Shown piece by piece: positions 7,491 through 15,171 of a stretch of 42,751 nucleotides of DNA. The notes beneath the pieces were generated by a model. It saw only the letters and a list, made by a program, of their open reading frames with translations, had not been told where the DNA came from and did not search any database. The stretch lies in assembly GCF_003946465.1 (NCBI RefSeq), contig NZ_RHOL01000022.1, positions 1 through 42,751 on the forward strand, given 5' to 3'. Each line of letters opens with the position of its first letter. Within the stretch, counting starts at the first letter, position 1. The position numbers and the translations under genes are program-made. Source of the stretch: Lacticaseibacillus hegangensis (GTDB taxonomy: Bacteria > Bacillota > Bacilli > Lactobacillales > Lactobacillaceae).

Positions 7491-7769
7491 ATGGCTTCAA
7501 TGAAAGCAGAACTAGTATTGTCAGAAGACTTTGACAAGCAGCTACAAGATCGTATTCATCAGGAAGTGATCCAAGCGGTTAGTAAACTTGCACCACAATA
7601 TGATGAGCCTAAAAAGCTGAACATCGGTCAAGCAGCGGTTTATGCCGGTGTGGCTCGTAACACACTTTTGTCTTGGACTAGGAAAGGTTTGCCGATGCAA
7701 GTGGTTGGTGGCGTTAAGCGGATCAATACCGTAGACATCGACGAATACATGAAGAACAACGGCAAGTAA
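7491..7769 (+). CDS. MerR/excisionase-type DNA-binding protein, 92 aa
   Basis: This is the first gene of the rightward operon. The N-terminal third is a charged helix. Residues about 45-90 form a winged helix of the excisionase/AlpA kind: L-N-I-G-Q-A-A-V-Y-A-G-V, then N-T-L-L-S-W-T-R-K-G-L-P, a short wing V-V-G-G-V-K-R-I and D-I-D-E-Y-M. Such proteins act as excisionases or as activators of integrase and early genes in P4-like satellites and PICIs. The ribosome site GGAGGTGA is 7 bases upstream. The three operators lie immediately before it. Whether it binds the promoter, the att arms, or both cannot be told from sequence. Confidence 0.85.
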   Translation: MASMKAELVLSEDFDKQLQDRIHQEVIQAVSKLAPQYDEPKKLNIGQAAVYAGVARNTLLSWTRKGLPMQVVGGVKRINTVDIDEYMKNNGK

Positions 7770-7773
7770 CCAG

Positions 7774-7785
7774 CTGGGCAGGCGG
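7774..7785. repeat. CTGGGCAGGCGG motif, copy 2
   Basis: Exact repeat of the 12-mer at 6631-6642, located just after the excisionase-like gene. Confidence 0.35.
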
Positions 7786-7836
7786 GCATGTAAGCAACTT
7801 ATGACAGGCGCAGGAGCGTCAGAAAGGCACAACATC

Positions 7837-8058
7837 ATGAAACTATTCAGTAAAGAAGAGATGGCACTAGACCGCGAACTCGGAGACTTGATGGACGACA
7901 TTAACCTCAACATTCTGGCTATTACAGAAGGCAGTACTGTCACGGTTGATGGCAAGGATATTTTAAATAGCGAGTTGGCCGTTACGACTGCAAAAGAGCT
8001 GCTGCGGGTATCGGAGATCCTAAAGCTGTATGAAAACGAGGAGGACGCTGATGATTAA
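7837..8058 (+). CDS. small acidic early protein of unknown function, 73 aa
   Basis: An acidic, helix-rich small protein (F-S-K-E-E-M-A-L-D-R-E-L-G-D-L-M at the start, E-N-E-E-D-A-D-D at the end). The ATG at 7837 has AAAGG about ten bases upstream. An ATG at 7801 would add 12 residues but has only a weak site. It overlaps the next gene by 8 bases, so it belongs to the early operon. I do not recognise a family; small acidic proteins at this place in satellites often act in regulation or in helper interference. Confidence 0.65.
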   Translation: MKLFSKEEMALDRELGDLMDDINLNILAITEGSTVTVDGKDILNSELAVTTAKELLRVSEILKLYENEEDADD

Positions 8059-8185
8059 CATCATTACGTGGCTACTAAGCCACCCAATCACCGTCCCGGC
8101 ACTCTGCATGGCGTTCCTGATCGGGGCCGTCTGCGGTGCTTACGTTCAATTCTCGGAGGACGATCGTCATGCCAAAAATGGTTAG
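8051..8185 (+). CDS. small single-pass membrane protein, 44 aa
   Basis: The frame starts ATG at 8051 with GAGGAGG-type bases just upstream (8037-8044) and ends TAG at 8185. Residues about 12-33 are hydrophobic (I-T-V-P-A-L-C-M-A-F-L-I-G-A-V) and the tail is charged (S-E-D-D-R-H-A-K). It overlaps the preceding gene by 8 bases and the next by 17, as expected for translational coupling. No family was recognised; it is probably inserted in the cytoplasmic membrane. Confidence 0.55.
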   Translation: MINIITWLLSHPITVPALCMAFLIGAVCGAYVQFSEDDRHAKNG

Positions 8186-8360
8186 CACAAAATATGGCTG
8201 GCAATGGCGAGACTACGTGCAAGCCGATGCCGAGTGTGATCGGTACTGGCAAGCGCAAAAAGCCGAGAAACGCTCACTAAATGAGGCCACAAAAAAATCG
8301 CCAAGAGCGGCAACTCAAGGCGAGAAAAAGACAAGCGAAAAGATCTATATTCCTTTCTAG
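8169..8360 (+). CDS. small basic early protein of unknown function, 63 aa
   Basis: A basic small protein starting M-P-K-M-V-S-T-K-Y-G-W-Q-W-R-D-Y. The ATG at 8169 is preferred because CGGAGGA (8155-8161) is well placed; an ATG at 8136 has none. The second half is rich in Lys, Ala, Thr and Ser and probably disordered. It overlaps the membrane peptide gene by 17 bases. No family was recognised; nucleic-acid binding is possible from its charge. Confidence 0.6.
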   Translation: MPKMVSTKYGWQWRDYVQADAECDRYWQAQKAEKRSLNEATKKSPRAATQGEKKTSEKIYIPF

Positions 8361-8403
8361 CTTGCCTTTATAAGTCGATTATGTCAACAAAATGGAGGCA
8401 ATT

Positions 8404-8697
8404 ATGATGGAAAAAGTTTCAACTGCTGTTAAGAAGCCGTTAGATTTGAGCGATACGTTGTATGAATTGCGCAAGGCAAAAGGATCCTTGCTCGCCCTTT
8501 GCGATGAGCTAGATGAGTTCGGCAGCTTGGTTTGCCGGTTCGATGACGATCACTCGCACGACAATGCAGTATGGATAGCTTTAGAGGCTTCACGTGACTT
8601 TGATACGTGGAAATGTCTAATCTTTTGTGCTCGGGATATTATCACCGACCAGATTACCGCTATTGACCCTCCAGAAGCTGATGAGGGGGAAAAATGA
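8404..8697 (+). CDS. early protein of unknown function, 97 aa
   Basis: An acidic protein with a helical L-Y-E-L-R-K-A-K-G-S-L-L-A-L-C-D-E-L motif and W-I-A-L-E-A-S-R-D. GGAGG at 8394-8398 places the start at ATG 8404 or, with better spacing, ATG 8407. A third ATG at 8392 is inside the ribosome site. It overlaps the next gene by 4 bases (ATGA). The family was not recognised. It resembles small phage proteins that sit just before replication genes. Confidence 0.65.
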   Translation: MMEKVSTAVKKPLDLSDTLYELRKAKGSLLALCDELDEFGSLVCRFDDDHSHDNAVWIALEASRDFDTWKCLIFCARDIITDQITAIDPPEADEGEK

Positions 8698-8882
8698 TGA
8701 AGAAAGATTACTATACAACCGCACAGGCACTTTTAAGCGACACCAGCGCTATGATGAATATTTTACGCCACAGAATTGACGATGAAGACCAGTCATCACT
8801 GGCCGACACAATCGCAGACATGATCATCGACGCTCGCCGTCTACTTCTGGAAGGCGGTGACCCCGATGCCGACAATGCTTGA
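8694..8882 (+). CDS. small acidic early protein, 62 aa
   Basis: A short helical acidic protein with two consecutive ATG codons at the start (8694 and 8697) and AGGGGGAA upstream. It overlaps the preceding gene by 4 bases and the primase-polymerase by 17, so the run is a tightly coupled operon. It resembles the 97-residue neighbour in size and acidity but I see no clear homology. Function unknown. Confidence 0.6.
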   Translation: MMKKDYYTTAQALLSDTSAMMNILRHRIDDEDQSSLADTIADMIIDARRLLLEGGDPDADNA

Positions 8883-9678
8883 GATGGCCCTCTCGTACCA
8901 GCAACACGGCTTTGCAGTCTATCCCCTAGCACCAGGCACCAGAACGCCGCTCAAAGGCTCACACGGGTATAAGGACGCTACCACGGACCCTAAGCAAGCC
9001 GAGGCATGGTGGGGTGAACACCCTGACTGCAATATCGGCTTAGGACTTGACGGCATGCTGGTATTCGACATTGACATGGGCCACAAGAGTGCCGCTGATG
9101 GCAATGAATCGCTTGCAAAACTAAGCGCTGATGGGCGCGCTGGCCAGATACCGTCTACCTATATTGAAACTACCCCAAACGGTGGACTTCATATGTTCTT
9201 CACCTACCCCAAGAATATCAAGCTAACTAGTCGGGCCGATCTGTTCTCCAAGTCTGGAGAGAAAACTGGTCTCGATTACACGGCGCTGGGCGTGCCCGTC
9301 TATCCCAGCATGCGAGACAGCGGCATGTATAAACCACTAAAAGGCCACAAGCTGACCACGGTTGCCCCTGCTCCGCAGTGGCTGCTAGACGAGATTAACC
9401 GATATAGAGGACCCGTTGTCGGATCATACCGCACTGATCCGGATTCATGGTTTGGCAACTTCATCAATCGACTTGTAGATGGTTCAGACGAAGGAAACCG
9501 AAATCAGTGGTTGGCCAGCATTGCCGGTTCAGTCTTTCGGTCGGGTGCTGATCCAGATAACTGTGCGGATCTAATTCAAACTATCAACCAGCGCTATGTT
9601 CGCCCTCCCTTGCCTAATGGCGAGCTAGTTAAGATCATCAAGTCAATCAGCAAGCGCGAAATTGCGCGCCGCAGTTAG
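8866..9678 (+). CDS. bifunctional primase-polymerase (PrimPol domain), 270 aa
   Basis: It primes and extends DNA during replication of the element. The prim-pol domain fills most of the chain: the start Y-Q-Q-H-G-F-A-V-Y-P-L, W-W-G-E-H-P-D-C-N-I-G-L-G, the metal-binding V-F-D-I-D-M near residue 69, and the P-N-G-G-L-H-M-F-F motif with the active-site His near residue 105. The C-terminal 70 residues (G-S-D-E-G-N-R-N-Q-W-L-A and L-P-N-G-E-L) resemble the PriCT linker. ATG 8866 is preferred (GGAAGG 11 bases before); GTG 8857 and ATG 8875 are alternatives. The helicase follows at once; in related elements both activities lie in one polypeptide. Confidence 0.9.
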   Translation: MPTMLEMALSYQQHGFAVYPLAPGTRTPLKGSHGYKDATTDPKQAEAWWGEHPDCNIGLGLDGMLVFDIDMGHKSAADGNESLAKLSADGRAGQIPSTYIETTPNGGLHMFFTYPKNIKLTSRADLFSKSGEKTGLDYTALGVPVYPSMRDSGMYKPLKGHKLTTVAPAPQWLLDEINRYRGPVVGSYRTDPDSWFGNFINRLVDGSDEGNRNQWLASIAGSVFRSGADPDNCADLIQTINQRYVRPPLPNGELVKIIKSISKREIARRS

Positions 9679-9681
9679 GGG

Positions 9682-11274
9682 GTGAAGCATACGGACAGCT
9701 TAAAGGAAGAACTAAACAAGTCGCCAGAGTTTACCCGGCTCAAGGCGATCTCTAAAAGCTCATTAGAACCATTTGACGTGAACAAGTATCCAGAGCCTCA
9801 AGATAAGACCGAGAAAGGTATTCGGGCATATAACAAACAGCTTGCTGCCAAGTTACCGAACTGGTTAAGAGTTTGGTTTCAAGCCGAGCAGCGCGATGAA
9901 GACGATCCCCAAAACGTAACCATTCATCGGAATATCAAGGTGGACTTTCTCACCTACGGCTACCACTTCATGGATAAAACACGAGTAGAGAGTTTTCCCG
10001 GGTTGAGTGAAGGCGCGATATATGAGCCCAGTAAAGGGACGTGGCGCACATTTGGCAAGGGTGAGTTCACTAAGACCACCGAGAGCAGAACCACCAAAGA
10101 GATGCTCAAATGGGGGCTGTATCGTGAGAGTGATATTACGGGTGCCAGACGGTTCCTACAGCGCATCAGCTACAACGAGGACTATGGTAAGCGATCACCA
10201 TTTGATGAGAACCCACATCCAGAACTAGTTGCATTCACCAACGGAACATACAGCATACTGACCAATAAGATGCAGGAAAGTAGCGCTGACAATTACATGC
10301 TGAACGCCCATGAGTACGCGGTCGATCCAGATAGGGACGATTGTCCAGAGACTGAACGACTGCTTGCAGCTATGATGGGCGATGCCGCGATCACATTCGA
10401 GGAATTCATCGGTTATATGTTCTACCGGTCATATCACCCATTCCAAGAGTTCTTATGGCTATATGGGACTGGTGGCGAAGGTAAAAGCACTCTCATTCGT
10501 CGTATTACCAACCTTATCGGGAAAGACAACGTATCAGCATCAAAGCCGGCAGACCTAGCCAATGGAGAACGTCGTTTTGAAACGGCCAATCTATACGGCA
10601 AAGAAGCAAACATCGTGGCCGACGTTGGCACAGACTACCTCAAGAGTACAGCCGCGATCAAGTCCCTAACTGGTGGCGACTATATACCGGCCGAGTTCAA
10701 AGGCATTCAGAACTTTAAGTTTATGAACTATGCCAAGCTACTATTCAGCGCTAACGAGATGCCAGCATTCAGCGACCACAGCACCGGGTTCGCTGATCGT
10801 GTCATCGTTATCAAGATGATCAACGGCGACACCCGGCACACACACTGGTGGGATCAGTTCGACGACACCAAAATGGACGAAGAAACACCACGTTTTGCCA
10901 TGAAGTGCATGCACATGTTTGCCAAGGCGCTTAAAAGCGGTGGCCTGACAAAACCTGATTCGGTAGTAAACGCAAGCCAAGAGTGGCTGGACGCAAACGA
11001 CCACTTCAAAGAGTTCCTAGACCAGTATGCCGAGATCAACCTAGAAGATGATCGTGGCGAGGCCTCTACAGTGGTTACTGCCGAATACAAGCGCTTTTGC
11101 CAAGACAACAACTATATGGACAGAACGACGACACAAGCCATAACCAAGAAGCTCGATGCCTACGGAGTGAAAAAGGTAAGCAGCCGCAGAGGGTTTGACA
11201 ATGACACCGGTAGTACACGGCGATACATCGGTTTGCGTCTAACGGGATCACTGCTAAATCCAAGATTCAACTGA
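9682..11274 (+). CDS. phage/plasmid primase, P4-family SF3 DNA helicase, 530 aa
   Basis: This is the replicative helicase of the satellite. A D5_N-type region (about residues 100-240) is followed by an SF3 AAA+ core: Walker A G-T-G-G-E-G-K-S-T at about 261-269, Walker B-like N-I-V-A-D-V-G near 310, sensor L-L-F-S-A-N-E-M-P near 352 and S-T-G-F-A-D-R-V with the Arg finger near 369. The C-terminal 100 residues look like a winged-helix origin-binding domain (T-T-Q-A-I-T-K-K-L). The given start is GTG at 9682, four bases after the previous stop; AGGGG is directly adjacent, so a later start cannot be excluded. The iterons lie immediately downstream, as expected for Rep and origin in PICIs. Confidence 0.92.
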   Translation: MKHTDSLKEELNKSPEFTRLKAISKSSLEPFDVNKYPEPQDKTEKGIRAYNKQLAAKLPNWLRVWFQAEQRDEDDPQNVTIHRNIKVDFLTYGYHFMDKTRVESFPGLSEGAIYEPSKGTWRTFGKGEFTKTTESRTTKEMLKWGLYRESDITGARRFLQRISYNEDYGKRSPFDENPHPELVAFTNGTYSILTNKMQESSADNYMLNAHEYAVDPDRDDCPETERLLAAMMGDAAITFEEFIGYMFYRSYHPFQEFLWLYGTGGEGKSTLIRRITNLIGKDNVSASKPADLANGERRFETANLYGKEANIVADVGTDYLKSTAAIKSLTGGDYIPAEFKGIQNFKFMNYAKLLFSANEMPAFSDHSTGFADRVIVIKMINGDTRHTHWWDQFDDTKMDEETPRFAMKCMHMFAKALKSGGLTKPDSVVNASQEWLDANDHFKEFLDQYAEINLEDDRGEASTVVTAEYKRFCQDNNYMDRTTTQAITKKLDAYGVKKVSSRRGFDNDTGSTRRYIGLRLTGSLLNPRFN

Positions 11275-11304
11275 AAACAAAATGAATGCCGATATTTTCT
11301 GCAC

Positions 11305-11545
11305 TTTGGTGACAGCCTTACTCGCTCAAGGGATTAGCACGAATATTTTTGGTGACGGGCGTCACCGAACTTCGGTGACAATCGTTCAATCCTTACGCGC
11401 TCAACGAATACAGAAAAACAAGTTCGGTGACAGTTACTATCAATCCTGTGTCACCAAAACTTCGGTGACACGTTACCGAAAACATTTGAAGTTCGGTGAC
11501 AGTATAACGTTGATATATAGGCGTTTATAAGTGCTTGTCACCGAA
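11305..11545. repeat. candidate replication origin: nine iterons TTYGGTGACA in both orientations
   Basis: Plus-strand copies lie at 11305, 11348, 11371, 11423, 11461 and 11492 (each 10 bp). Minus-strand copies lie at 11360, 11449 and 11536. Copies at 11360-11369 and 11371-11380 form a perfect 19-bp palindrome. Two weaker copies occur near 11471 and 11546. An AT-rich stretch at 11501-11530 could be the melting zone. The whole 350-base gap between helicase and the next gene is taken up by this array. Confidence 0.85.
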
Positions 11546-11624
11546 GTACCGAAAATTCTGCGATTTTACCAAATTATTTTGCCCGTCTGTTAGAGACAGT
11601 CGGAACACGAAAGGAAGAAAAATT

Positions 11625-11789
11625 ATGGACACAGTATGGGAAGTATTTCATGGACAGAGTTTAAAAGAAATCGTTGATCAGGCACATCAGGACATGCCAA
11701 CGCCATATCACGCAACACATGTTAGTGTTCAGTACCTCAACAATGAATGGGTGGTTACGGTATTGGGCGAACTCGACAAGGAGGAATAG
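11625..11789 (+). CDS. small protein of unknown function, 54 aa
   Basis: The start ATG at 11625 has AAAGGAAG well placed upstream; the open frame extends further back only through the iterons. The protein is compact (M-D-T-V-W-E-V-F-H-G, then Y-L-N-N-E-W-V-V-T-V-L-G-E-L at the end), with one helix and a beta hairpin likely. It ends one base before the head-closure gene starts, so they are probably translated together. I do not recognise the family. Confidence 0.65.
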   Translation: MDTVWEVFHGQSLKEIVDQAHQDMPTPYHATHVSVQYLNNEWVVTVLGELDKEE

Positions 11790-11790
11790 C

Positions 11791-12126
11791 ATGAAGAACT
11801 ATTCAATTGCCCGTCTGAACAAGGTGGCTGAAATCGGTAAGACAGTTAATCACAGGACTGGCGCAGGTATTAACATCTCTACATTTGAGCCGACTGGCAC
11901 CCTGTTCTATGGATCATATAACCGCACCGTTACACAGACCTACCAGATCACTGGCACAGACTTAGAGGACACCATTGCCATCGTGGTACGTCACACTGAC
12001 GCACTAGACGACAGCATGATGATAAAGCTGAACAGCACACTGTACACAATTAAGTCTATTGCCTATGACGATGATCCGAACGCGTTTGATATTGTGACGC
12101 TCAAGAAGACAACCAAAGGAGCTTAG
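11791..12126 (+). CDS. head-closure / head-tail joining protein (SPP1 gp16-like), 111 aa
   Basis: It probably seals the filled capsid and forms the docking surface for a tail. The small beta-rich protein resembles Phage_H_T_join (pfam05521): G-T-L-F-Y-G-S-Y-N-R-T-V-T-Q-T-Y, a V-V-R-H-T-D-A-L-D segment, then L-N-S-T-L-Y-T-I-K-S-I-A-Y-D-D-D and a final D-I-V-T-L-K-K. The ATG is at 11791 with AAGGAGG (11779-11785). It lies ahead of HNH and terminase rather than after the capsid, where virulent phages usually have it. In a satellite that borrows tails this is the part that must fit the helper's tail connector. Confidence 0.75.
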   Translation: MKNYSIARLNKVAEIGKTVNHRTGAGINISTFEPTGTLFYGSYNRTVTQTYQITGTDLEDTIAIVVRHTDALDDSMMIKLNSTLYTIKSIAYDDDPNAFDIVTLKKTTKGA

Positions 12127-12130
12127 AACT

Positions 12131-12316
12131 ATGAAACTATTTGAATATACTGCGTATCAAGGAGAACTAAACGGTATCATCGACAAGTTCATGATGTTAC
12201 ACAGGTGGCAAGTCGGATTCATTCGGGTATTCTCTGCACCAGATAATATGATAACCGTTCAGCTTTACTATCGCGACGATAAGCCTGAACCTGAAATGGC
12301 AGGCGTATTGGCATGA
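12131..12316 (+). CDS. small protein of unknown function, 61 aa
   Basis: A small aromatic-rich protein (K-L-F-E-Y-T-A-Y-Q-G, I-D-K-F-M-M-L-H-R-W-Q-V-G-F) with AAAGGAG directly upstream. Its stop overlaps the HNH start as ATGA. Probably expressed with HNH and head-closure genes. The family is not recognised. Confidence 0.65.
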   Translation: MKLFEYTAYQGELNGIIDKFMMLHRWQVGFIRVFSAPDNMITVQLYYRDDKPEPEMAGVLA

Positions 12317-12750
12317 TCATGAAGCTATGTAACCACGCTGGGTGCAACACCATGGTGCCGTTCAATCAACGGTACTGTGACAAGCACCAGCCAGAACCGC
12401 GAGCGTCCGACAACGAACGCTATGCACACCGCAAAGAGATTGGTGGTCGCTACTTCCAATTCTACAAGTCCAAGTCATGGCGCAAGCTGTCGTATTCCTA
12501 TCGCCTAGCACATCCGCTGTGTGAACGATGCAAGGCCAACGGCTTATACGTGCAAGCTGACGTCGTAGATCATATTGTACCGATACGTGTGGACTGGAGC
12601 CGACGCTTCGACGAGAGCAACTTACAAAGTCTGTGTAATGCTTGCCATGGCGTGAAGACGAAAGTCGAAGACGCCGCACACTATCCCCATCTAGTTATGG
12701 GGGCTAGGTCATGTAATCACGGGGACCAAGCATCCCAGATTAACCATTGA
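12313..12750 (+). CDS. HNH homing-type endonuclease next to terminase, 145 aa
   Basis: A packaging-associated HNH nuclease. N-terminal Cys pairs (C-N-H-A-G-C and Y-C-D-K-H) and L-C-E-R-C-K-A-N-G suggest a zinc-bound fold; the HNH core is V-V-D-H-I-V-P-I at about residues 93-100 and N-L-Q-S-L-C-N-A-C-H-G-V-K at about 112-124. In cos-type HK97-like phages, HNH proteins encoded beside terS and terL are needed for terminase cutting at cos, so this suggests cos packaging. The start ATG 12313 overlaps the previous stop; ATG 12319 is an alternative. Confidence 0.92.
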   Translation: MIMKLCNHAGCNTMVPFNQRYCDKHQPEPRASDNERYAHRKEIGGRYFQFYKSKSWRKLSYSYRLAHPLCERCKANGLYVQADVVDHIVPIRVDWSRRFDESNLQSLCNACHGVKTKVEDAAHYPHLVMGARSCNHGDQASQINH

Positions 12751-12774
12751 AAATCAGTGATTACCGTAATTAAT

Positions 12775-12803
12775 TATGTAAACTAGAAAATTCGTGTTAT
12801 AAT
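12775..12803 (+). promoter_or_regulatory. promoter of packaging and head genes
   Basis: An extended -10 TGTTATAAT (TATAAT at 12798-12803) with a weak -35 TATGTA at 12775-12780 and a 17-base spacer, in the 100-base gap between HNH and terS. Confidence 0.7.
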
Positions 12804-12806
12804 TAT

Positions 12807-12822
12807 ATTAGATAAGTCTAAT
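12807..12822. promoter_or_regulatory. operator-like palindrome at the terS promoter start
   Basis: ATTAGA-TAAG-TCTAAT lies 4 bases after the -10 box, over the expected transcription start. It differs from the GCAAC operators, so another regulator may bind. Confidence 0.5.
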
Positions 12823-12851
12823 CCAAATTATAAAGAAAGGACGCGATAGCA

Positions 12852-13322
12852 ATGGGCGCACCACTGAAATCTATTACCCAAATGCGTGGCACGATGAGCA
12901 AGAAGAAGCTCGCAGACCGGCGTGACATGGAAGAATCGCTGTTCACCTATCAAGAATTAGTTGAGCAGCCCCCTGCATGGCTTGATGACTATGCCGTGAC
13001 CGAGTGGCAACGTATTGTGCCGTTACTCAAGAAGGACATTCCAGTGAGCGAACTGGACGCTGCCCTGATTGCCAGTCACTGCCAAGCCTATTCTGACATT
13101 CAGAAAGCGGCCGAGCTTGTAAAAGAGCAAGGCATGATGGTTGAAACCACTGATAGCGTGAAAGCCAATCCGGCCGTGAAGATGAAGCTAGATGCCACTA
13201 ATCAGATGATCCGTATTGATGACTTGCTTGGCTTGTCAGTCTACAGCCGGGCTAAGTTAGCGGTGAAGAGCGAGACTAAGAAGAAGCCTGACGACCCGTT
13301 CGCGGAGTTGATAGCCCAATGA
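12852..13322 (+). CDS. terS: terminase small subunit, P27 family, 156 aa
   Basis: It recognises packaging DNA and hands it to the large subunit. P27-type features are the basic start with S-K-K-K-L-A-D-R-R, L-D-D-Y-A-V-T-E-W-Q-R-I-V, S-E-L-D-A-A-L-I-A-S-H-C-Q-A-Y, and the late K-A-N-P-A-V-K-M and L-G-L-S-V-Y-S-R-A-K motifs. AAAGGA lies upstream of the ATG. It is the first gene of a new transcription unit and overlaps terL by 4 bases. Because it is the specificity factor, satellite DNA rather than helper DNA should be packaged into the satellite's capsids. Confidence 0.92.
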   Translation: MGAPLKSITQMRGTMSKKKLADRRDMEESLFTYQELVEQPPAWLDDYAVTEWQRIVPLLKKDIPVSELDAALIASHCQAYSDIQKAAELVKEQGMMVETTDSVKANPAVKMKLDATNQMIRIDDLLGLSVYSRAKLAVKSETKKKPDDPFAELIAQ

Positions 13323-15022
13323 ACTATGCAACTGAATATACCGACAAGGTAATAAGCGGCGACATCGTGGCCGGCAAGAAAATCAAGCAAGCTGCAAGAC
13401 GTTATCGGCGGGACCTGAAAGCCAGCAAGCGCAAGAAGAACCCATGGCCGTATTACTTCGATGAGGACTTTGCCAACAAAGCCATTGAATTCATCGAACT
13501 GATGCCGGCACGTGATGGGTCACCACTCAAGTTAGAGCTGTTTCAGAAGTGGTTGATTTCAGAGCTGTTCGGCTGGCGTGATAAGGAAACCGGCAACCGC
13601 CGGTATGATCGAGCCTACATCAGCATGGCACGCAAGAATGGTAAGAGCTTCCTGATGGCTGATCTAGGTGCGTTGTATCTCCTCATGGAGAACAAGCCAG
13701 CCATGAACCGAGAGATCGTCTATACAGCCAACAGCAACGCTCAAGCACACTTAGCATTCGATATGTTGTCTAGCGGCTTACGTCAAGTTTGGAAAGTTTC
13801 TACCTCTGTGCGAGAACGTTTGAAGATTAACCGCAACGAGATCATTGACTTGCCGAGCAACAGCCGAGCCGTGCCGCTTGCGTCTGATCTGCACAGCCTA
13901 GATGGCTATCAAAGTGACTTGGCTATTATTGATGAGTTCGCCTTAGCTCGTACCGATGAGATTCTACGAACACTCAAATCTGGACAGATCAACAGTGATA
14001 ACAGTTTACTAGCCGTCATCTCAACGACGGGGCCAGACATGAACGGCCCAATGTATAAGGAATACAAATTCGTTTCCAAAGTCCTAACCGGTCGCGAACA
14101 AGCTGATCGGTATTTTATTGCCATTTTTGAGCAGGATAGCAAGGACGAAGCCTTTTCACCAGAGACTTGGGAGAAGTCTAATCCCCTACTGGCTAACGCT
14201 GAAAGAGCGAGGACAATGCGGCCTAGCCTGCAAGCAGACGTGGACCTGTCAGCCAAGCAAGGAACATTGCGACCGATCCTCGTCAAGAATTTCAACATGT
14301 GGCAATCAGCTAGAGCAGACAGTTACATCAGTCTGGACGACTGGGAGAAAGCTACTATCGAGCCGCCAGACACCAAAGGAAAAGACGTGTATATCGGGCT
14401 GGACCTTTCTAAGTCTAGTGACCTGACCAGCATCTCATGGCTAGTTCCAGAAGATGGCTACCTGTATGCTGACAGCCATTCATTCGTGGGGACGAAGTAC
14501 GGACTGGAAGAGAAAATCAAACGTGACGGGTTCGATTACATCAGCGGCGCCAGCCGTGGCGAGTGCAGCATTACCAAACTCGACAGCGGCATGATCGACT
14601 ATGACGAGGTGCTACGCTTCATTCTCGACATGATCGAGCGGAACCACTGGAATGTGCGTGCCATCTGTTACGATCCGTGGTCGTTCGGCTACCTACTTCC
14701 AGAGTTTGAGAAACGAGACTTGCCAATGGTTGAGGTACGCCAAGGCCAGCGCACGCTGTCAATACCGACTGTGCGGTTCCGTGATGATCTCTTTAACGGC
14801 CTACTCAAGCATGCCGACAACCAACTACTAGCCTATGCGGTGAACAACGCCATTCTAAAGTATGACGCCAACAACAACCCGATCATCGACAAGGCGCACA
14901 ATGCGACACGGATCGATCCCATAGCGGCTTTGATGAATGCTTACACCATTGCCATGGATCAAAACAAAGAAAGCGAGGTAGCGGACAATGACTTTTATTC
15001 GGGCGATGACTTCAGCTTTTAA
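13319..15022 (+). CDS. terL: terminase large subunit, 567 aa
   Basis: The ATP-driven packaging motor and nuclease. The ATPase half has the Walker A-like A-R-K-N-G-K-S at about residues 102-110 and Walker B L-A-I-I-D-E-F at about 201-207, with the coupling motif V-I-S-T-T-G near 235. The C-terminal RNase H-like nuclease begins with I-G-L-D-L-S-K-S-S-D at about 359-368, and a later acidic D-P-I-A-A-L site lies near 535. Length is normal for the Terminase_1/HK97 group. It overlaps terS by 4 bases and the DUF1056-like gene by 35. Confidence 0.95.
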   Translation: MNYATEYTDKVISGDIVAGKKIKQAARRYRRDLKASKRKKNPWPYYFDEDFANKAIEFIELMPARDGSPLKLELFQKWLISELFGWRDKETGNRRYDRAYISMARKNGKSFLMADLGALYLLMENKPAMNREIVYTANSNAQAHLAFDMLSSGLRQVWKVSTSVRERLKINRNEIIDLPSNSRAVPLASDLHSLDGYQSDLAIIDEFALARTDEILRTLKSGQINSDNSLLAVISTTGPDMNGPMYKEYKFVSKVLTGREQADRYFIAIFEQDSKDEAFSPETWEKSNPLLANAERARTMRPSLQADVDLSAKQGTLRPILVKNFNMWQSARADSYISLDDWEKATIEPPDTKGKDVYIGLDLSKSSDLTSISWLVPEDGYLYADSHSFVGTKYGLEEKIKRDGFDYISGASRGECSITKLDSGMIDYDEVLRFILDMIERNHWNVRAICYDPWSFGYLLPEFEKRDLPMVEVRQGQRTLSIPTVRFRDDLFNGLLKHADNQLLAYAVNNAILKYDANNNPIIDKAHNATRIDPIAALMNAYTIAMDQNKESEVADNDFYSGDDFSF

Positions 15023-15167
15023 CGCACAGACCGTGCTATTACTGCTAGGCATGATCTGTATCGTCACTGGTATCTGGTGGCTGTTCGGGTGTGGCGTTGG
15101 CATGGTAGCAATCGGCGCAGCCCTGATCTCCATCGCAGTCATCATCAACTTCAACAAAGGGAGGTGA
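14988..15167 (+). CDS. small membrane protein between terminase and portal (DUF1056-like), 59 aa
   Basis: Two hydrophobic segments: about residues 16-33 (V-L-L-L-L-G-M-I-C-I-V-T-G-I-W-W) and 37-53. GAGG at 14975-14978 precedes ATG 14988. It overlaps terL by 35 bases, and its stop sits in the portal's ribosome site (GGAGGTGA), so translation is coupled. DUF1056-type small membrane proteins occupy this same spot in many lactobacillus and streptococcus phages; their role is unknown. Confidence 0.75.
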   Translation: MTFIRAMTSAFNAQTVLLLLGMICIVTGIWWLFGCGVGMVAIGAALISIAVIINFNKGR

Positions 15168-15171
15168 AACA

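Noticed and set aside
11282-11530. 82-residue open frame after the helicase
   Set aside because: It runs through the iteron array, has no ribosome site, and its residues only reflect the repeat sequence.
11305-11545. CRISPR array
   Set aside because: The repeats are 10 bases, in both orientations and unevenly spaced, with no cas genes nearby.
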